From the NCBI GenBank assembly GCA_020881915.1, contig JAJFPB010000010.1, forward strand, positions 310,001-374,000: a stretch of 64,000 bases of DNA. The letters are read 5' to 3'. Each line of letters starts with the position of its first letter. Position 1 is the first letter of the stretch. Both the position numbers and the translations under genes were made by a program. Source of the stretch: Paramyrothecium sp. XJ0827. Lineage: Eukaryota > Ascomycota > Sordariomycetes > Hypocreales > Stachybotryaceae. Below the pieces are notes generated by a model, which was given only the letters and a program-made list of their open reading frames with translations, ran no database searches and had not been told where the DNA came from. Positions 13,122 through 24,994 of the stretch are shown here, piece after piece.

Positions 13122-15072
13122 ATGGCCACGTTCATTCACGATGCCCTAAGTCTAGAAGACCCTGAGATCTGCCTTCTGCGCTTCATCAACGGTCACAATG
13201 AATCTCTCGCCCTTGAGCTTCAGCACAAGAAAAGTAGTACCAGTATCGACTACGCAGCGATATCATATACTTGGGGCAACATGCGAGATGCTGTCGATAT
13301 TATGGTCAATGGTCAGTCTCTCTATATTAGGCGAAACCTCTATAACTGCCTGCTGCAACTTCGGACACATGGTGTCGATTACTGGCTCTGGGCGGACGGT
13401 CTTTGCATTAACCAAACGGATTTGGAAGAAAAGAAACACGTGGTTGCAAGAATGGACATCATTTTCCAGACCGCACGTCTCGTGTATGCCTGGCTTGGAC
13501 TTAGGTCTCGAGGCACCGATCAAGTGATGAGATGGTATGAGATATGGGATCGCAAGTTCCCCATGAATTTCTCGAAAGCATAAACTATTGAAAGCTCCCG
13601 CATCAAGATTTACGCTGTTAAAATCAGTACTCGCCAACTAGATCAGCTAAGCGACGATGAAGTGTATGGCCGGTCAGAAATCGCCCACTACTTATATACT
13701 GTGCTGAACTCTGCGTCTGCCCAGAATCAAAGTTTCAGAGGTGGTGCGCATGACTTGTTTCGAAGAGACAATTGGCATCGTGTATGGGTTATTCAAGAGA
13801 TCGCCCTTGCCAATAGTGTCAGCATTATGTGCGGTGCAAACCGCATATGCGTAGAGCACCTTGATACGACTTTGAGCGTCATGAACTACTGCACTCAAGA
13901 AGGACTGTTCCTTCTTAAAAAGGAGTTTGAAAATTTAACTTTCATTTCTATGACATGCAACATCAAACCGTTGATCATTCGACGGCAGAGGAATTCTGGG
14001 CGCCCGATATACTGTCAAGACATTTTATTTGAAATCGTTGCAGCTCCACAACGGCCGCACTACTCGGCCACAGATCCTCGTGACCTTGCCTTTGCCCTCG
14101 CTGGGCTGGTAACAGACGAAAGCAGACAACGATTAACCATTGATTACTAGTTTTCAGTGGAAGAAGTGTTTGCAATGATGACGAAGATCATGCTTCTTGA
14201 ACATTCCCACGACGAAAGTTTTAGCTTGGATTGGTGTACACCCAAAGAGGAAGATATGTCCCTGCCAAGCTGGGCTCCTGACTGGACAAAAGTCGGCAGA
14301 TATGAAATCCGAGCTTACAGGGTCGCATACGCCGTGGCTTTTGATGCCACAAACGGCATGAAAGCACAACCTAAATTCGGGAACGAGGCCGGTATGGGCG
14401 TCCCTTTCCTTCATTAATACGGAAACAACATAGACACTATCATTGATGTACTAGAACCCTCCCAATGGGGGCAAATTTCGGAGTGGGACTTACTACGGCG
14501 CGAGGACACTGCCTCATGGCTAGATTCTATCATTCAGTTCACTGACCTTGGCCCAGAGTCTGGTCCAGCGGAAGATTACATCTGGCGCAGTGTACTCCTT
14601 AGTTACAGCACGCTGAAAATAAATTTTCAAAGACTGGATCCAAGTGAGGATGTTCTATAACTTATTCGTCGCCTGTTTCGATGAAAGTCAATAAATGCGG
14701 CTGCACTATCTGAGATCCAGTCAGATTCCATCCGCCGAAGTGTCATACACCCTGATATAATTGCTGAGCAAGGAGACATCAGCACAGCTCCAGTGCTTCT
14801 TGGATTATTGGATGCCGTCGATAGGCGGGAATGCGACTATGCACCGGAGTACCTTTTTCAAGACGAGGAAGTCCATGGTCGTAGTTGGCCATCAGGTGGT
14901 CAAGGTCGGCGATATCATAACCACCCTGTGGGGTCTACGCTCTCCAATTGTTTTGCAAAAATGATATACGAAACCGGGCTACCTGTTTGTCGTAGATGCA
15001 TATGTGGATGGAATAATGCGTGGAGAGTTCCAGCAGACCGATCCACGCCTTCATGAGTTTCATATCTATTGA
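13122..15072 (+). pseudogene. HET-domain (heterokaryon incompatibility-like) gene, multiply broken
   Basis: The frame opens with ATG at 13122 and has the HET domain (PF06985) signature: DYAAISYTWG, then LWADGLCINQTDLEEKKHVV, then RVWVIQEIALANSV after a break. It is cut by stops at about 13581, 14148, 14415 and 14658 and by frame changes. The C-terminal part is still readable: LPSWAPDW near 14265 and GDIITTLWGLRSPIVLQK followed by DAYVDGIMRGEF near 14910-15040, typical of the end of large fungal HET proteins. Intact family members act in allorecognition and programmed cell death. With at least five lesions this copy is dead. Confidence 0.88.
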
Positions 15073-15348
15073 TGCGTACCGATATCAGAATGTAAACCTA
15101 GGCTAGTTGGCGGAAATGAAACTAAACTTTAGGAAGAGAAATGAAGTTGCGCTAAATGAATATTGTCGATGGCGGCGCATATGCCAGGAGATACGTTCTA
15201 CATTTTCCCATCTGTGCAATATTGCTGCCAATGTGAAATCCACGAAGTTTCACTTCATGAATAAGTCCCTAGCCTGCACATTCCTCCGGATGAACGGGCC
15301 GGGTGGTGTAGGGATACAGGGTAGGGGATTCTGTGGGCATAATGCTGA

Positions 15349-15490
15349 ATAGCCTATACCACGATGCGGCTGAGGTTAGGCCAGATCCCCAAGCTCAAGG
15401 GGGGGAGGCCTTAAGTGTCGATAGCCTATTCCACGATGCGGCTGAATTTAAGCCAAATCCCCAGCTCAAGGGGAGGCCTTGAATTGTTGA
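15349..15490. repeat. two-copy tandem repeat, unit about 70 bp
   Basis: The units at 15350-15421 and 15422-15490 each begin TAGCCTAT(A/T)CCACGATGCGG, continue with a GCTGA...GCCA(A/G)ATCCCC(A)AGCTCAAGGGG block and end GAGGCCTT followed by a TGTTGA/GTCGA-type tail. They differ by scattered substitutions and a few inserted Gs. There is no coding frame through them. The function is unknown; it could be a relic of a longer minisatellite or of a repeat-element terminus. Confidence 0.85.
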
Positions 15491-16985
15491 TAGATTACTG
15501 AATCGTAAGCCCAGGATTCAGTGTGGCCAACACCGATTGCCACAATAACTTCACCATCAAGTTTTGTTGACGGGATCGCATGAATGCACTGTCATTTTTC
15601 GAGGGTGATGATACATGCATCGAGGAGAAATGGGAGCAGCAGTGGTAGGGGTCCAGCATAAATTTAATGGCGAGACAGGGGCCCAATAGTTCGAGACGAA
15701 GAGCTCTTGGCTGCAGTCCAGGGATAACCCGTCACTGCGCTTGGCACCACATCAACGCTTGAAGTTATCGCCTTTGCCGACAGAACAGCAAGACTGATGC
15801 ATGTGACAGACAGCGGTGGATGTACTTGTCTCAGTAGCGTACCTAATCCAAGCATTAATAGTATGTGCGAGTCTCAAAATCCGTGCCTCATAAAACCCTA
15901 CATTTTCATAAGTAAGGCCTCCCTGCCTTCAACTTATCAAGGCGTTCTTCACCACGGATGTCCCGAGGGATTCGTTACAGCAGTGCTCAAAGGTTGTATC
16001 AGTTTGTTCAATGCCAAGTCAAGCACGGGGAAGCAGCTGACCCAAGCACTTTCATACCATAAACCGGATTAGGAATCAGGCGTAACGTACATGATAAGCG
16101 AGCGGGCTAACAAGCGAGCAGGCCGCGCTAACATCTTTGAAAGGATGTGTATGCGAAAATGCAATAGTATAACGTTTATTTGTACTACCACATCCTCATC
16201 GCCTTTCGCATGCACGCTCAATCAGTGTTGTTAGCAGGGGCCGCCCGTTTGTCATCTACCTTATGGAGACTGTTTACCTGTTCAAGACTAGAATATCTTG
16301 TTCCAGCTGAAGCTTGACCGAATAACATGTACATTCCACTTGGCGTGCGTGAACCTTGTTTTGTGGTAATGCATAATTTTAGAATGCTGGTCCTTAGTGA
16401 ACTTGAAGTACCAAGCGAGCGTAATTTGGGCCTTTGGTGCCCCCGTTCATTTCATACTAGCGGTCAGAAGGACGACGAGTTGGCCGGGATTCGCTCAGCT
16501 TTCTGATTCCGCGATAAGTGAGTGTTCAATCAATTGTTCATTTGAGAAAGTTCACAGAATTAATACATCGGTTGTCATGTTGGTTCCCGGGACAGTTTTC
16601 AAATCATCATGTAAAGTGTGATCCAAACTATCATGGGGGGCCTCAAAAAATCGCTTAGCGCAACCTGAGCCAAGGGCCCAGAACACAAGAGAGCTAAGCC
16701 ACTCGTTCAGGTGAAGACTAAGATGCATGGAACTCACATGGTCAAACTTGGGCTCAGGTCGCCCACAGGTTGTGGAAACCCTGTCGTGGTAGAAGGACCC
16801 ATGTATATCAAGCGACCTTGTCACGCCATGACCATGAACTGGCTTGACATGGTCCCCAATTACTCCTCCAGTAGGACTCGCTAAACGAAGATTTCAAGAG
16901 GTCCGAGTTCCCGGAGAAAGGCTATTCACAGACTTCTCACACGACAGTAAGAGTCTGTTCGTCGAGGGATTCGAAGAACGAAAAC

Positions 16986-16993
16986 TATATAAA
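16986..16993 (+). promoter_or_regulatory. TATA box candidate upstream of the small secreted protein
   Basis: TATATAAA lies 234 nt before the ATG at 17227, followed by a pyrimidine-rich stretch (CTTCGCCGCTTCTTCTTCGC region, 17055-17075) typical of fungal transcription starts. It would give a 5' leader of roughly 150-200 nt. Positional evidence only. Confidence 0.45.
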
Positions 16994-17226
16994 CCATGAT
17001 TGTTCAACAATCTTTTGGTCCATCTCTAGCTCCAAGCATCAGCCAGCCTTCGCCGCTTCTTCTTCGCTTGAAGAATCCAAGGCTTTTAAGACTTGCAATC
17101 AAGGCGTCATTAATACTTTGGACTTATACCAATACCTCTTGGTCCCATTCTCCACAATCAACTTGATATCATACTAAAGAAACTTCTCAGAACCTGGATC
17201 CTACTTGCCATCGAATAAGGTTCAAC

Positions 17227-17628
17227 ATGCAGCTTTCCGGTTTTCTTGCGGCCGCTGGCCTCCTTCTCGGCGTTGCCACCGCCGATTGGGGCCTTTTCTC
17301 TGGAACCTGCGACTGGGGCATTGGAGAAGGTACCACTTTTGACATGGTAGGAGCTAAAAATGGTGACGTCTGCAGCGGAATGGTTGATTGGGACGGCGCA
17401 AGCGGCGAGAGCAGGATGAACTCACGTAATCCCTGCAAGCCTTCGGAGTGGCTGCGCTATGTGAGGGACGGTTCCGAGTACAACATTTACCGCGTTGGAG
17501 ACCCTAATACGAAGCTCGGCCGATGCTTCCCGGACAACTCGTGGAAGGCTTGCGTGTTCTGGAACTACTCCTGCCTTTACCTCAAGGAGTATAACTGCAA
17601 GTCCCCCATCTGCAACACTGGTGGCTAA
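17227..17628 (+). CDS. small secreted cysteine-rich protein (candidate effector)
   Basis: A 133-aa intronless frame. Residues 1-19 form a signal peptide (hydrophobic LAAAGLLLGVATA, with likely cleavage after ATA). The mature part of about 114 residues holds eight Cys, an even number that suits four disulphides, and is rich in Trp, Tyr, Gly and Asn. No known enzyme motif was recognised. Size, secretion signal and Cys content are those of fungal effector-like or antimicrobial small secreted proteins. It is intact although most neighbours for 10 kb on either side are relics, which suggests it is under selection or recently acquired. The role is inferred only from these general properties. Confidence 0.8.
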   Translation: MQLSGFLAAAGLLLGVATADWGLFSGTCDWGIGEGTTFDMVGAKNGDVCSGMVDWDGASGESRMNSRNPCKPSEWLRYVRDGSEYNIYRVGDPNTKLGRCFPDNSWKACVFWNYSCLYLKEYNCKSPICNTGG

Positions 17629-17897
17629 ATTAGGGTTTGCAAGAAGGTATTGGGGTCGAGAGTGCCGCAAGGAAGGGGTCATTATTGTATGAGAATATTG
17701 GCATGGGTTTTGGTTACTCAGAAACCTGGTCATGACAGTATGATATTTGACTCAAAGACAGCCTTTCATCACCGACTCGTAAGCCCTATGGAAGCTCCTA
17801 TGTGCTTACATGGCATGCTTGCCCTCTTCATTACGTGACCTCCAGGGTTATAATGATAGGCGATCGATTATTGGTTTAAAGTCTATATCAAAGAATA

Positions 17898-18520
17898 ATG
17901 CAGAAAATGGCCTCGAATCAGGAAGTAGAGGGAACCCATGTTGAGAACAGCAAAGCCTTCTGTTCCCACGGAAACCAAAAGACAAAGCTCCACGGTCAAT
18001 TTGAGCCCGTTGGGTATTCTGACAAGGAAAAGCGACAGGTCAAGAGAAAAGTAGACTTCATCATTCTGCCCATGCTTTGCGATTGCTATGCCTCCTGAAA
18101 TATTGGCCCGGTAAGGTAAGCGTGGATCCCCAGCCTAAACGTACGATTTTCAGCCGAGATTATTGAAAGGCTGAGAACTTCATCGGCGGGCTCTTGACTT
18201 ACGCGGTCGGAAATAGTAAAACTCACTGCATCCTCCACAGGCACATTTTGTCATGGAAGACACCACTTCACGGAGCGGTTGCCAAGATCTCTCAGCTTCT
18301 GTTATTGGTTGATTCTATCTGCTTCCTCCCTTATAATCAGTTTTACACCCGTTGGCTAACCGATCGTTAGACAGCGTGGCCACTGTGCGAGTCCGGCAGA
18401 ACCGAACCATCACCGCTGATAATGAGTGGAAGTGGATCCAGTTCTGGAAAGCTTTGAGATCCGTAGACATCTTTCTGCTTTATCAACGCCATATAAATGG
18501 TTGGTAATTCAACTATGCTG
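17898..18520 (+). pseudogene. MFS transporter (Dal5/allantoate-permease type) relic
   Basis: ATG at 17898 opens a 66-aa frame ending KEKRQVKRKVDFIILPMLCDCYAS, the usual cytosolic N-terminus and start of the first membrane helix in the Dal5/Tna1 anion:cation symporter family, and then stops. A second piece near 18375-18500 reads RTITADNEWKWIQFWKALRS, matching the central loop of the same family (EWKW...W.AL.D). Everything between and after is scrambled by stops and frameshifts, and most of the twelve helices are not readable. Confidence 0.65.
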
Positions 18521-19059
18521 TATTTCTAGACCGCACACAACTTGTTCCATAGAGAGCGCTTCAGTGAGTTCTCACTATAGTTATTTCTACACAGCTTAAC
18601 TCCCGTCTACGGGCTTGGCTTGCATTGAAAATGTTTAGTGTATCGTCTCCTGCTCAATCCTATTACGTGTCAATTAGATCTTGAAATGGTTATCCATGCT
18701 CTGGATATTGTGCTTCCCTTCCTACATTTCTTCTACCACTGTTACGAGAATGCCCGGCGCCATCAAGGCCGGTAACGCTGATGATGTCAAGCGTGACTTT
18801 GCTGGCACAGCTCGTCCGCTCTACCACAAAAGAGCCCTGTTTCCAACAACGGGGGTCGGAAGTAATCTTGTGGTTGAGTGTTCTCATCTGAAGTTCAGCC
18901 TTGGTTCATATCATTACATATAAATCTTTGGTGTGCCGGAAGTGAACAGCAGGCATGGTGTTCCTGCGAGGGAACTTGTGCTGGTTTCCCCTACAGTGAT
19001 CAGCCCGTCACCTAGGACACGTCGCAGGAACGAGCTGATTATACTCGAGTCGTAGTCAG
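18521..19059. other. gap between MFS relic and P450 relic
   Basis: No convincing gene. A 60-80 residue frame at 18681-18923 has no recognisable motif. It could be remnant transporter DNA. Confidence 0.45.
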
Positions 19060-19360
19060 AAACCGAGGATTCGTGACGAATGTTTCGGTTCCACCGACGC
19101 CGAGCATGGTTATCGCATGTCCCGGATACTCCTTCTCTTGTCTAAGAAATAGGTCGCCTGAACGTCTATCTTTCACAACCAGGGCTCGAAAAGTATCGCT
19201 GAAGAAAGCCTGTGCTGAATCCAGTGAGTAAAGTGTGGTGGAGAAGTGACTCTTTAGCAAGATACTCGCTTACCTTGGGACCTGGAATATGCCGTAGAGG
19301 ACTCAACATACGCGGGTACAGGAACAGCCAGAACAAACCCCCAAACCCATAATTCATGAA
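19060..19360 (-). pseudogene. cytochrome P450 N-terminal relic
   Basis: On the minus strand a piece reads LFLYPRMLSPLRHIPGPKVSE, the membrane-anchor exit and proline-rich hinge of microsomal P450s (LSPLRHIPGP). After a probable intron it continues GDLFLRQEKEYPGHAITMLG and ETFVTNPRFL, matching the first beta region of fungal P450s (EYP...IRYLG...VLVT). I-helix, ExxR and heme Cys regions are not found downstream, so only the first fifth of the gene remains. Confidence 0.65.
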
Positions 19361-20318
19361 GAATATTGTGGCTACAGAGATCAGATGGCTTTGCTAGCAG
19401 CTTGATGGTCAAAAAGGTCTTTGAGACTGCACCAACATGAGGCTAGAGAAGCTGAACAGACGCTGCATGATAGTCACGATAATCGATGAATGGGTAGACA
19501 GGAGCGGCAACGTTTGAGGGAAAATTTGGATCTGAGTCTTTCGCGAGTTCGGTCCGTTTGCGCTCAGCTATTCACCTTTAGCAGTCCGAGAGCGGCCAAA
19601 CCGTGACTATTTATGAAGACTTCTCCGTTGATGCAATTGTCCAAGCCCTAGGCTTCAACCATGATGTGGGGAAATGACAGGACTCGACCAGAGGCTATTC
19701 TTTAGGAACCTGCTTCGCTTGTCCTGTAACGGTTCCTGAGGCCTGCAAGTACCTTTCCCTGTAAGAAAATATCTTTTCCTTGTTGCCTCTTATTCGAGTG
19801 CAAGATACATTTGCCAGGGTAACCTGGACAGAGCTCCACAACAATATGTAGGTCGCAAGCTAGATCTTCTTCAGGTTTAGCTTGGCAGGGTAAGTCGAGC
19901 CGGGGGTTGATGTCCCTGAATCGTTAATGAGGGGAAGCGATGGAACAAGCAACGCCAAGATCGAAGCTCAACCGTCTAGTAATGCAACGCTGTGCATTAC
20001 ACGTCCGGACGCCACCAACGACTACAACGACGCGGACTGACGTCCCTCGTGTCGATAGCTCGCAATTCTATACCACATCTGGAGATTTCCAATAGAGCTG
20101 CTCTCGAAGCTGATATGTAGGTTCAATGGACTGGTTCGCAGAGGTGATAAAGCCATGAATAGCTTCGAGCTTCAAGAGCACCAATAGCGCTTCTTGCACC
20201 CTTCACAATCATTGATCTCGAGATATTAGGCAAAAAGAAGGGAAATTTATAAATCCACTCTGATTTGTAATTGATCAAATCGAAATAAACCCACGCGTTT
20301 GAACTATTCCTCCAAGCT
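19361..20318. other. gap between P450 relic and Zn2Cys6 regulator
   Basis: No gene supported. Part may be the 3' flank of the regulator that ends at 20319; the rest holds only short frames without motifs. Confidence 0.5.
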
Positions 20319-22254
20319 TCAATCCATCTCACCTAGAACGAGGTCAGGATCGGGCAGGGGAAATGACACTTCGCTCCCTGGCTGCGAGTCTATGAAGCGA
20401 GCGAGAGACATGGAGCGGAGGAATTCTTGCTCGGCAATCCAATTGAATACCTTGGCTGTTCGACCCCCTTCCCATCCCAAGGCCGACCGGATCCCAATCG
20501 TTGCGTTCATTCTGTTGAGGATGCTCTGTGTTTTCTGGAGCTGATCAGGTGTGCTGTACGCGCAGTGGGCGACGAGTCTTATTGATTGAACGATGATGAT
20601 GGCACTTGCTCCATCATGCGGCATAGAAGCAGGCTGTCCATCTGAAGAAAGATCACCCAGTGCGTACGGGACGCTGTAGATGATATCGTCGATGGTCTTC
20701 CGAACGTCATCCTCCAGGACAGGAACACATACAGCCCAAGCAGAGCTATCCTCCTGCGTGCCGCGTGATGCGTCGGGGCCGGTTTGGGTTTTACCGTAGT
20801 ACAGGAGGATGGTCAGCAGGAGAATCAGACGCGGAGATCGAATCAAGATGATGATACAAGCGGTGTCGGCATCGTAAGAAGTCACTCCCAAAGCGACTTG
20901 ACCTAGCATGGTCGGGACGCTACGATCATCAAAGTTCTGTTCCCAGTAAGCGGCGGCTTCGGCGTCCCACCGGGCAAAATCCTCCAGTGCCTCGAAGCAC
21001 ATTCGCATGATTGATACGATATCCTCCTGGCCTCGGCTCTCAGGGGGAACAGGGGAAATAGCCTGGCTTGGTCTCTGTCGGTCATCGCGGGACAGATAAC
21101 GCGTCAGGGTGTGCTTGAGCGACAGTACTCTCGACATCATGGACATGGCCCGGATGAGGGGATCGAACACGCCTAGCAATGATGCTATTGCTCCCGGGTC
21201 ACTGTATCTGTCGTCTTCATTGAGAAATGAGTAGGTTTGCTTTTCAGAAGTAATGTAAGCAAGTCCCCTTGATCGCAAGTGTCCGGGGGTTACTCACCAG
21301 CCTCAGATGAGCCAAGAGGAACAACTCGGCCCCTCGTTTGGAGATGATTTGTTCCACACCTCTTTGTTCCAAGAGATAGAAGAGACCAGGTGCGTGTTCA
21401 TGTGGGTCGCCAGACCCCTCGCCGCTGATGTCCTACTACACGTCAGCAAACTTCTTGACAGGTAAAGATAACGCTGACACGCATTTCTAGGATGGCCTTC
21501 ACCAACCTTGAGCATGCATAGAAGCAATATAGCTGTCACGACCTTGTCGTCTGTCACAGGGCCTTCTACCTGCATGGCTTCCTGCAACATCTTGATGGTA
21601 AGGTTGTAGTTTCTGTACGACTGCAGTCGAAACTTCTCGCTTCCAAATTGGTTGAAGGCTGCAAACTGAGCGACACTCATGGTAGCCATTTCAAGCATGC
21701 CATGATTTTGGTGATCGTAGAGAGCAGGGAGAAAACTGAGGTGCCCAGAAATTCCGTTGGTGATATCAGGTGATACGAAGCGTTTGATGAAGTAGCAAAG
21801 TGATATTTGATCGTACGATGGCTCTGGAGGCCGGTAGATCACCTCATTGCGACTCTTAGAAGGTGTAGACAAACTAGCACTGTCGCTACGGGCTGCACCT
21901 TGGGGATTGATAGACTCGCAAATTTTTCTCCGTTGATTTCTACTGGGAGCTGGCGAGGTGAGTTTGCCGGCTGAAGTTGCCTCAAAGTTGTTTTGCGTGA
22001 GTCTGACTCGAAAGTGAAATGTGTCTGTGTAGCCCGGACATGGTTTCCCGTAGATCATGCATCGGTGACATGTTGGTCTCTTCTCATCGCACTTTTAAAT
22101 TAGGAGGTCAGCTGCTGGATTTTGGGACTCCCGCGAGAGCGCGCAGTCCCCTTGAAGAGGATCGTTGGACTGCATCTCAATCAAACACCCTCACCTTCAC
22201 TTTTCGCTGGCGGCACCGTGCACATCCTGTACTGAAGTGACCCGGAAACACCAT
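20319..22254 (-). CDS. Zn2Cys6 fungal transcription factor (four exons)
   Basis: Exons on the minus strand: 22195-22254, 21507-22091, 21298-21432, 20319-21239. Phases join exactly, giving 566 aa. The zinc cluster is split by intron 1: GCARCRQRKVK in exon 1, then CDEKRPTCHRC and GKPCPGY in exon 2, with perfect CX2CX6CX6CX2CX6C spacing near residues 11-38. The rest is a long helical region containing FIKRFVSPDITNGISGHLSF and a C-terminal segment with ALGWEGGRTAKVFNW, typical of the fungal-specific transcription factor domain 2 type (PF11951). It should be a nuclear DNA-binding regulator. Intron 2 uses the uncommon donor GTTGGT. The gene is intact and divergent from the SEC14-like gene. Target genes are unknown. 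Confidence 0.9.
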
Positions 22255-23093
22255 CCTGATCTGGCAAGTGGATCCGCAACAGGGGCAGCATCGAGCGCCA
22301 TAAGGGAACAGATGAGTCAACGTGAGCCGGTGATGAGCGACAAGCCGAAAACCGAGAACCTTTGGCCAGATGCACAGGAGGAGAGGGAAGACATGCAACG
22401 TGCAATGCAGCAGGTGGGGAAAGTCTGCGGTCAAACATGCAACAGATATCTGGGCTCTGGCCACATGCCAAACGTGCCAAGGAGAAGCAACAGGGGGGCA
22501 GCAAGACAACTGAACCCTGTGCATCTGTGCAAGACTAACTGTTGTTGGTCTCTTCGGATCTAGTGCTGACAGAGCACTGACAATCGCTGTTGTTCAGAAA
22601 GGGTTTAGTTTGCGATATGTTTTGCGTCCATTCAGGTCGAGGCCCTGATCAGCCGCCATCAAAGGACCAAGACGGAACAAGCGATGGGAAGGGTCCTCAA
22701 CGAGGGAGCAATGTGCATTATGCAGCTCGAATGGACCGAGTCATCCGTGCTGCAAGACCAGGGATTAACCCCGCACTGTATCGTATTGTTTATTTCTTCC
22801 CAATAAGTGACAACTTTCCGAGCCCAGCTTGCTCCGCCAGTCAAAGCGTCCGGCCGCGTAACTACAAGAAGGTCACGCGACAGGTGTCCCTGATTGCTGT
22901 GAACCCAGACGCTGAAATGTGCCCATGTAGTCAGCTCCATGACTCTCAATTGACGATGGCTTTCGTTTAATTCATGCCTGATTTATCTTCACTTCCATCA
23001 TCGAAAAATCAAGTCGCCTGTTGCGAGCGGCTAGATTACCGACTCGGAAAGAACATTCACCAAACCCAATAGAACTATTTTATCTTTCTTTTA
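22255..23093. promoter_or_regulatory. shared upstream region of Zn2Cys6 regulator and SEC14-like gene
   Basis: An 839-bp divergent intergenic region without coding frames of note. It must carry both promoters. No clear repeated motif was spotted. Confidence 0.5.
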
Positions 23094-24339
23094 ATGGTCA
23101 AGATGGCGCAAAATGTCGAGTCTGGAACTCTTGGCCACCTAACCAAAGACGAGCAAGGTAAACTACAAGAAGCCTGGACAGTTCTCCTTGAGCTAAGCGG
23201 ACTCGGCTTCGGCTATGATCCCCTAGCATCAGAGTTCAGCAAGAATCAACAGTTCAGAGGCACAGCACCAGAAGTTTTCCGAGAGCGTTTATGGAGCTGC
23301 GTGCAGCACGACCACCCAGATGCTACTGTGCTGCGGTATCTCCGTGCGCGAAAATGGGACGTGGAGAAGTCCATGGAAATGCTCATCTCGACGATCGACT
23401 GGCGTCACGAGCAGCGAATAGACGATGAAGTTGTCAAGAAAGGCGAATCTGTTGCTTTCGTGGCATCGCCCTCCGAGGACGAGAAGAATTTTCTCGCGCA
23501 GTACCGCTCTGGAAAAAGCTACGTGAGAGGCATTGACATGGAAGGCCGTCCCGTGTACATTATTAAGGCTCGCTTACACAACCCCAGCCTTCAGTCTGCA
23601 GCGGCAATGGAGTTATTTGTCCTTCACAACATTGAGACCATCGGCTTGATGCTCAAGGCTCCGTACGACAAGACGTGCCTCATATTCGACCTTGGCGGCT
23701 TCGGCCTACGTAATATGGACTTTCATATCGTGCAGTTCCTCGTCCAAGTCTTCGAGATCAGGTATCCTGAGGCGCTAGGTTTAATTCTGGTGCACAATGC
23801 ACCACTTGTCTTCTGGGGTAAGCAATGGCCTTTTGCACACCAACAGATGCCGACTAATCTCACTGATAGGTATCTGGAGTGTGATCAAGCATTGGCTTGA
23901 CCCCGTCGTTGCTTCGAAGATTATATTCACCAGTGGCAACAAAGATCTTTCGAAGTACATATCTCCAGAGAATCTACAACAGTCCTATGGCGGGGATGAC
24001 TCGTGGGAGTATGAATATATCGAGCCTGTTGTGGGGGAAAATACGTGCCTGGATGACGATGAAAAGCGATTAAATATCCGAGCCGAGCGGGATAGTCTCA
24101 TTCAACAGTTCGAGCAGTCGACAGTCGAGTGGATTCGTCTCGGGGCGGATTCTAACAAAGCTAAGAGGATTGATAGGCGGAGAGTTGAATTGGCGAGGGA
24201 ACTTCAGCTAAACTATTGGAAGTTAGACCCCTACATAAGGTCGAGGACCTATTATCACCGAGCGGGGATGATCAATCTTAGCGGTACAATTAATTACAGG
24301 GCAACAGCAGAGAGGATTTCTTCAAGGTCAAGTAAATAG
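23094..24339 (+). CDS. SEC14-like CRAL-TRIO lipid-transfer protein
   Basis: Two exons, 23094-23817 and 23870-24339, give 397 aa. The 52-nt intron has a GACTAAT branch site and splits the codon for Gly in NAPLVFWGIWSVIKHWLDP. Residues about 75-115 match the CRAL-TRIO N-terminal helix domain (DATVLRYLRARKWDVEKSMEM), and about 140-300 the lipid-binding lobe (GIDMEGRPVYIIK, CLIFDLGGFGL, RYPEALGLILVHNAPLVFW, SKYISPENLQQSYGGDD). Family members bind and exchange phosphatidylinositol, phosphatidylcholine or other lipids between membranes. The first ATG (23094) was used; a second Met lies three codons later. The C-terminal 80 residues are charged and less conserved. Confidence 0.92.
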
Positions 24340-24994
24340 AGTTAAGGGTAATGGAAACAATGAGGAACCTGCTCTGGATACAATAGCAGAGAGAGAGGTG
24401 GGCACAGCAACAATGCAGGAGAAATCGCATCCATCAGATCTTTGATGCAGCAAGGAGCTGTGTAGCTTGAAAACAATAGTGTGGATTTGCATTCCACCAG
24501 TTATCACAACAACAAGACCATTTATGTAATGCATTTCGGCACATTGATGATGCGAGACGACATATTCTGGGGCAATAACCGGCAAATAGTTATCGAATTG
24601 CTAGAGACCATAAGAACTGCTTGGATGTCCTTGTTGATCTGGACATCAGTGCTACTGCTGCTCGTGGTCTAGAGACGACGAGCATTGCTGTGTACCAAGG
24701 AGGCAAGGAACTGGAGTCTGATCTGGCTGTCCGCCGATACCTTTTAGTATATAAATGTAGAATCCAGGTTATTGGCAACAATCTCGAGTCCCGCAACACT
24801 TAAAAGCCGACAAAGAGGCGCTTCGTTAAGATTCCCTGCGCTGGCTTGTCTTGCGACCACATGCACGTTTGTGAGTGGTTATGCTGCCGATGCCTTATCC
24901 CACTTGAGTTTGGAAACATCTTTCAATGTGTCTATTGTGACTACGGTCGGCGCTATTACAGAAACTTTTCCTTTCGGTGTAAGAACACCGCTGC
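24340..24994. other. gap after the SEC14-like gene
   Basis: No supportable gene. Plus-strand frames here may be decayed upstream sequence of the GTPase fragment that follows, but no P-loop was found. Confidence 0.4.

Larger units (their letters stand above)
15073..17226. other. gene-free stretch between HET relic and secreted-protein gene
   Basis: Apart from the tandem repeat near 15.4 kb and a TATA box near 16.99 kb, nothing could be assigned. Short frames here lack recognisable motifs and are probably chance. The last 250 bp before 17227 are probably promoter and 5' leader of the small secreted protein. Confidence 0.5.

Noticed and set aside
22177..22563. Overlapping plus- and minus-strand frames of 100-130 codons upstream of the zinc-cluster exon
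   Set aside because: Only the 60-nt first exon at 22195-22254 is supported, by its exact zinc-cluster match; the rest is promoter or shadow.
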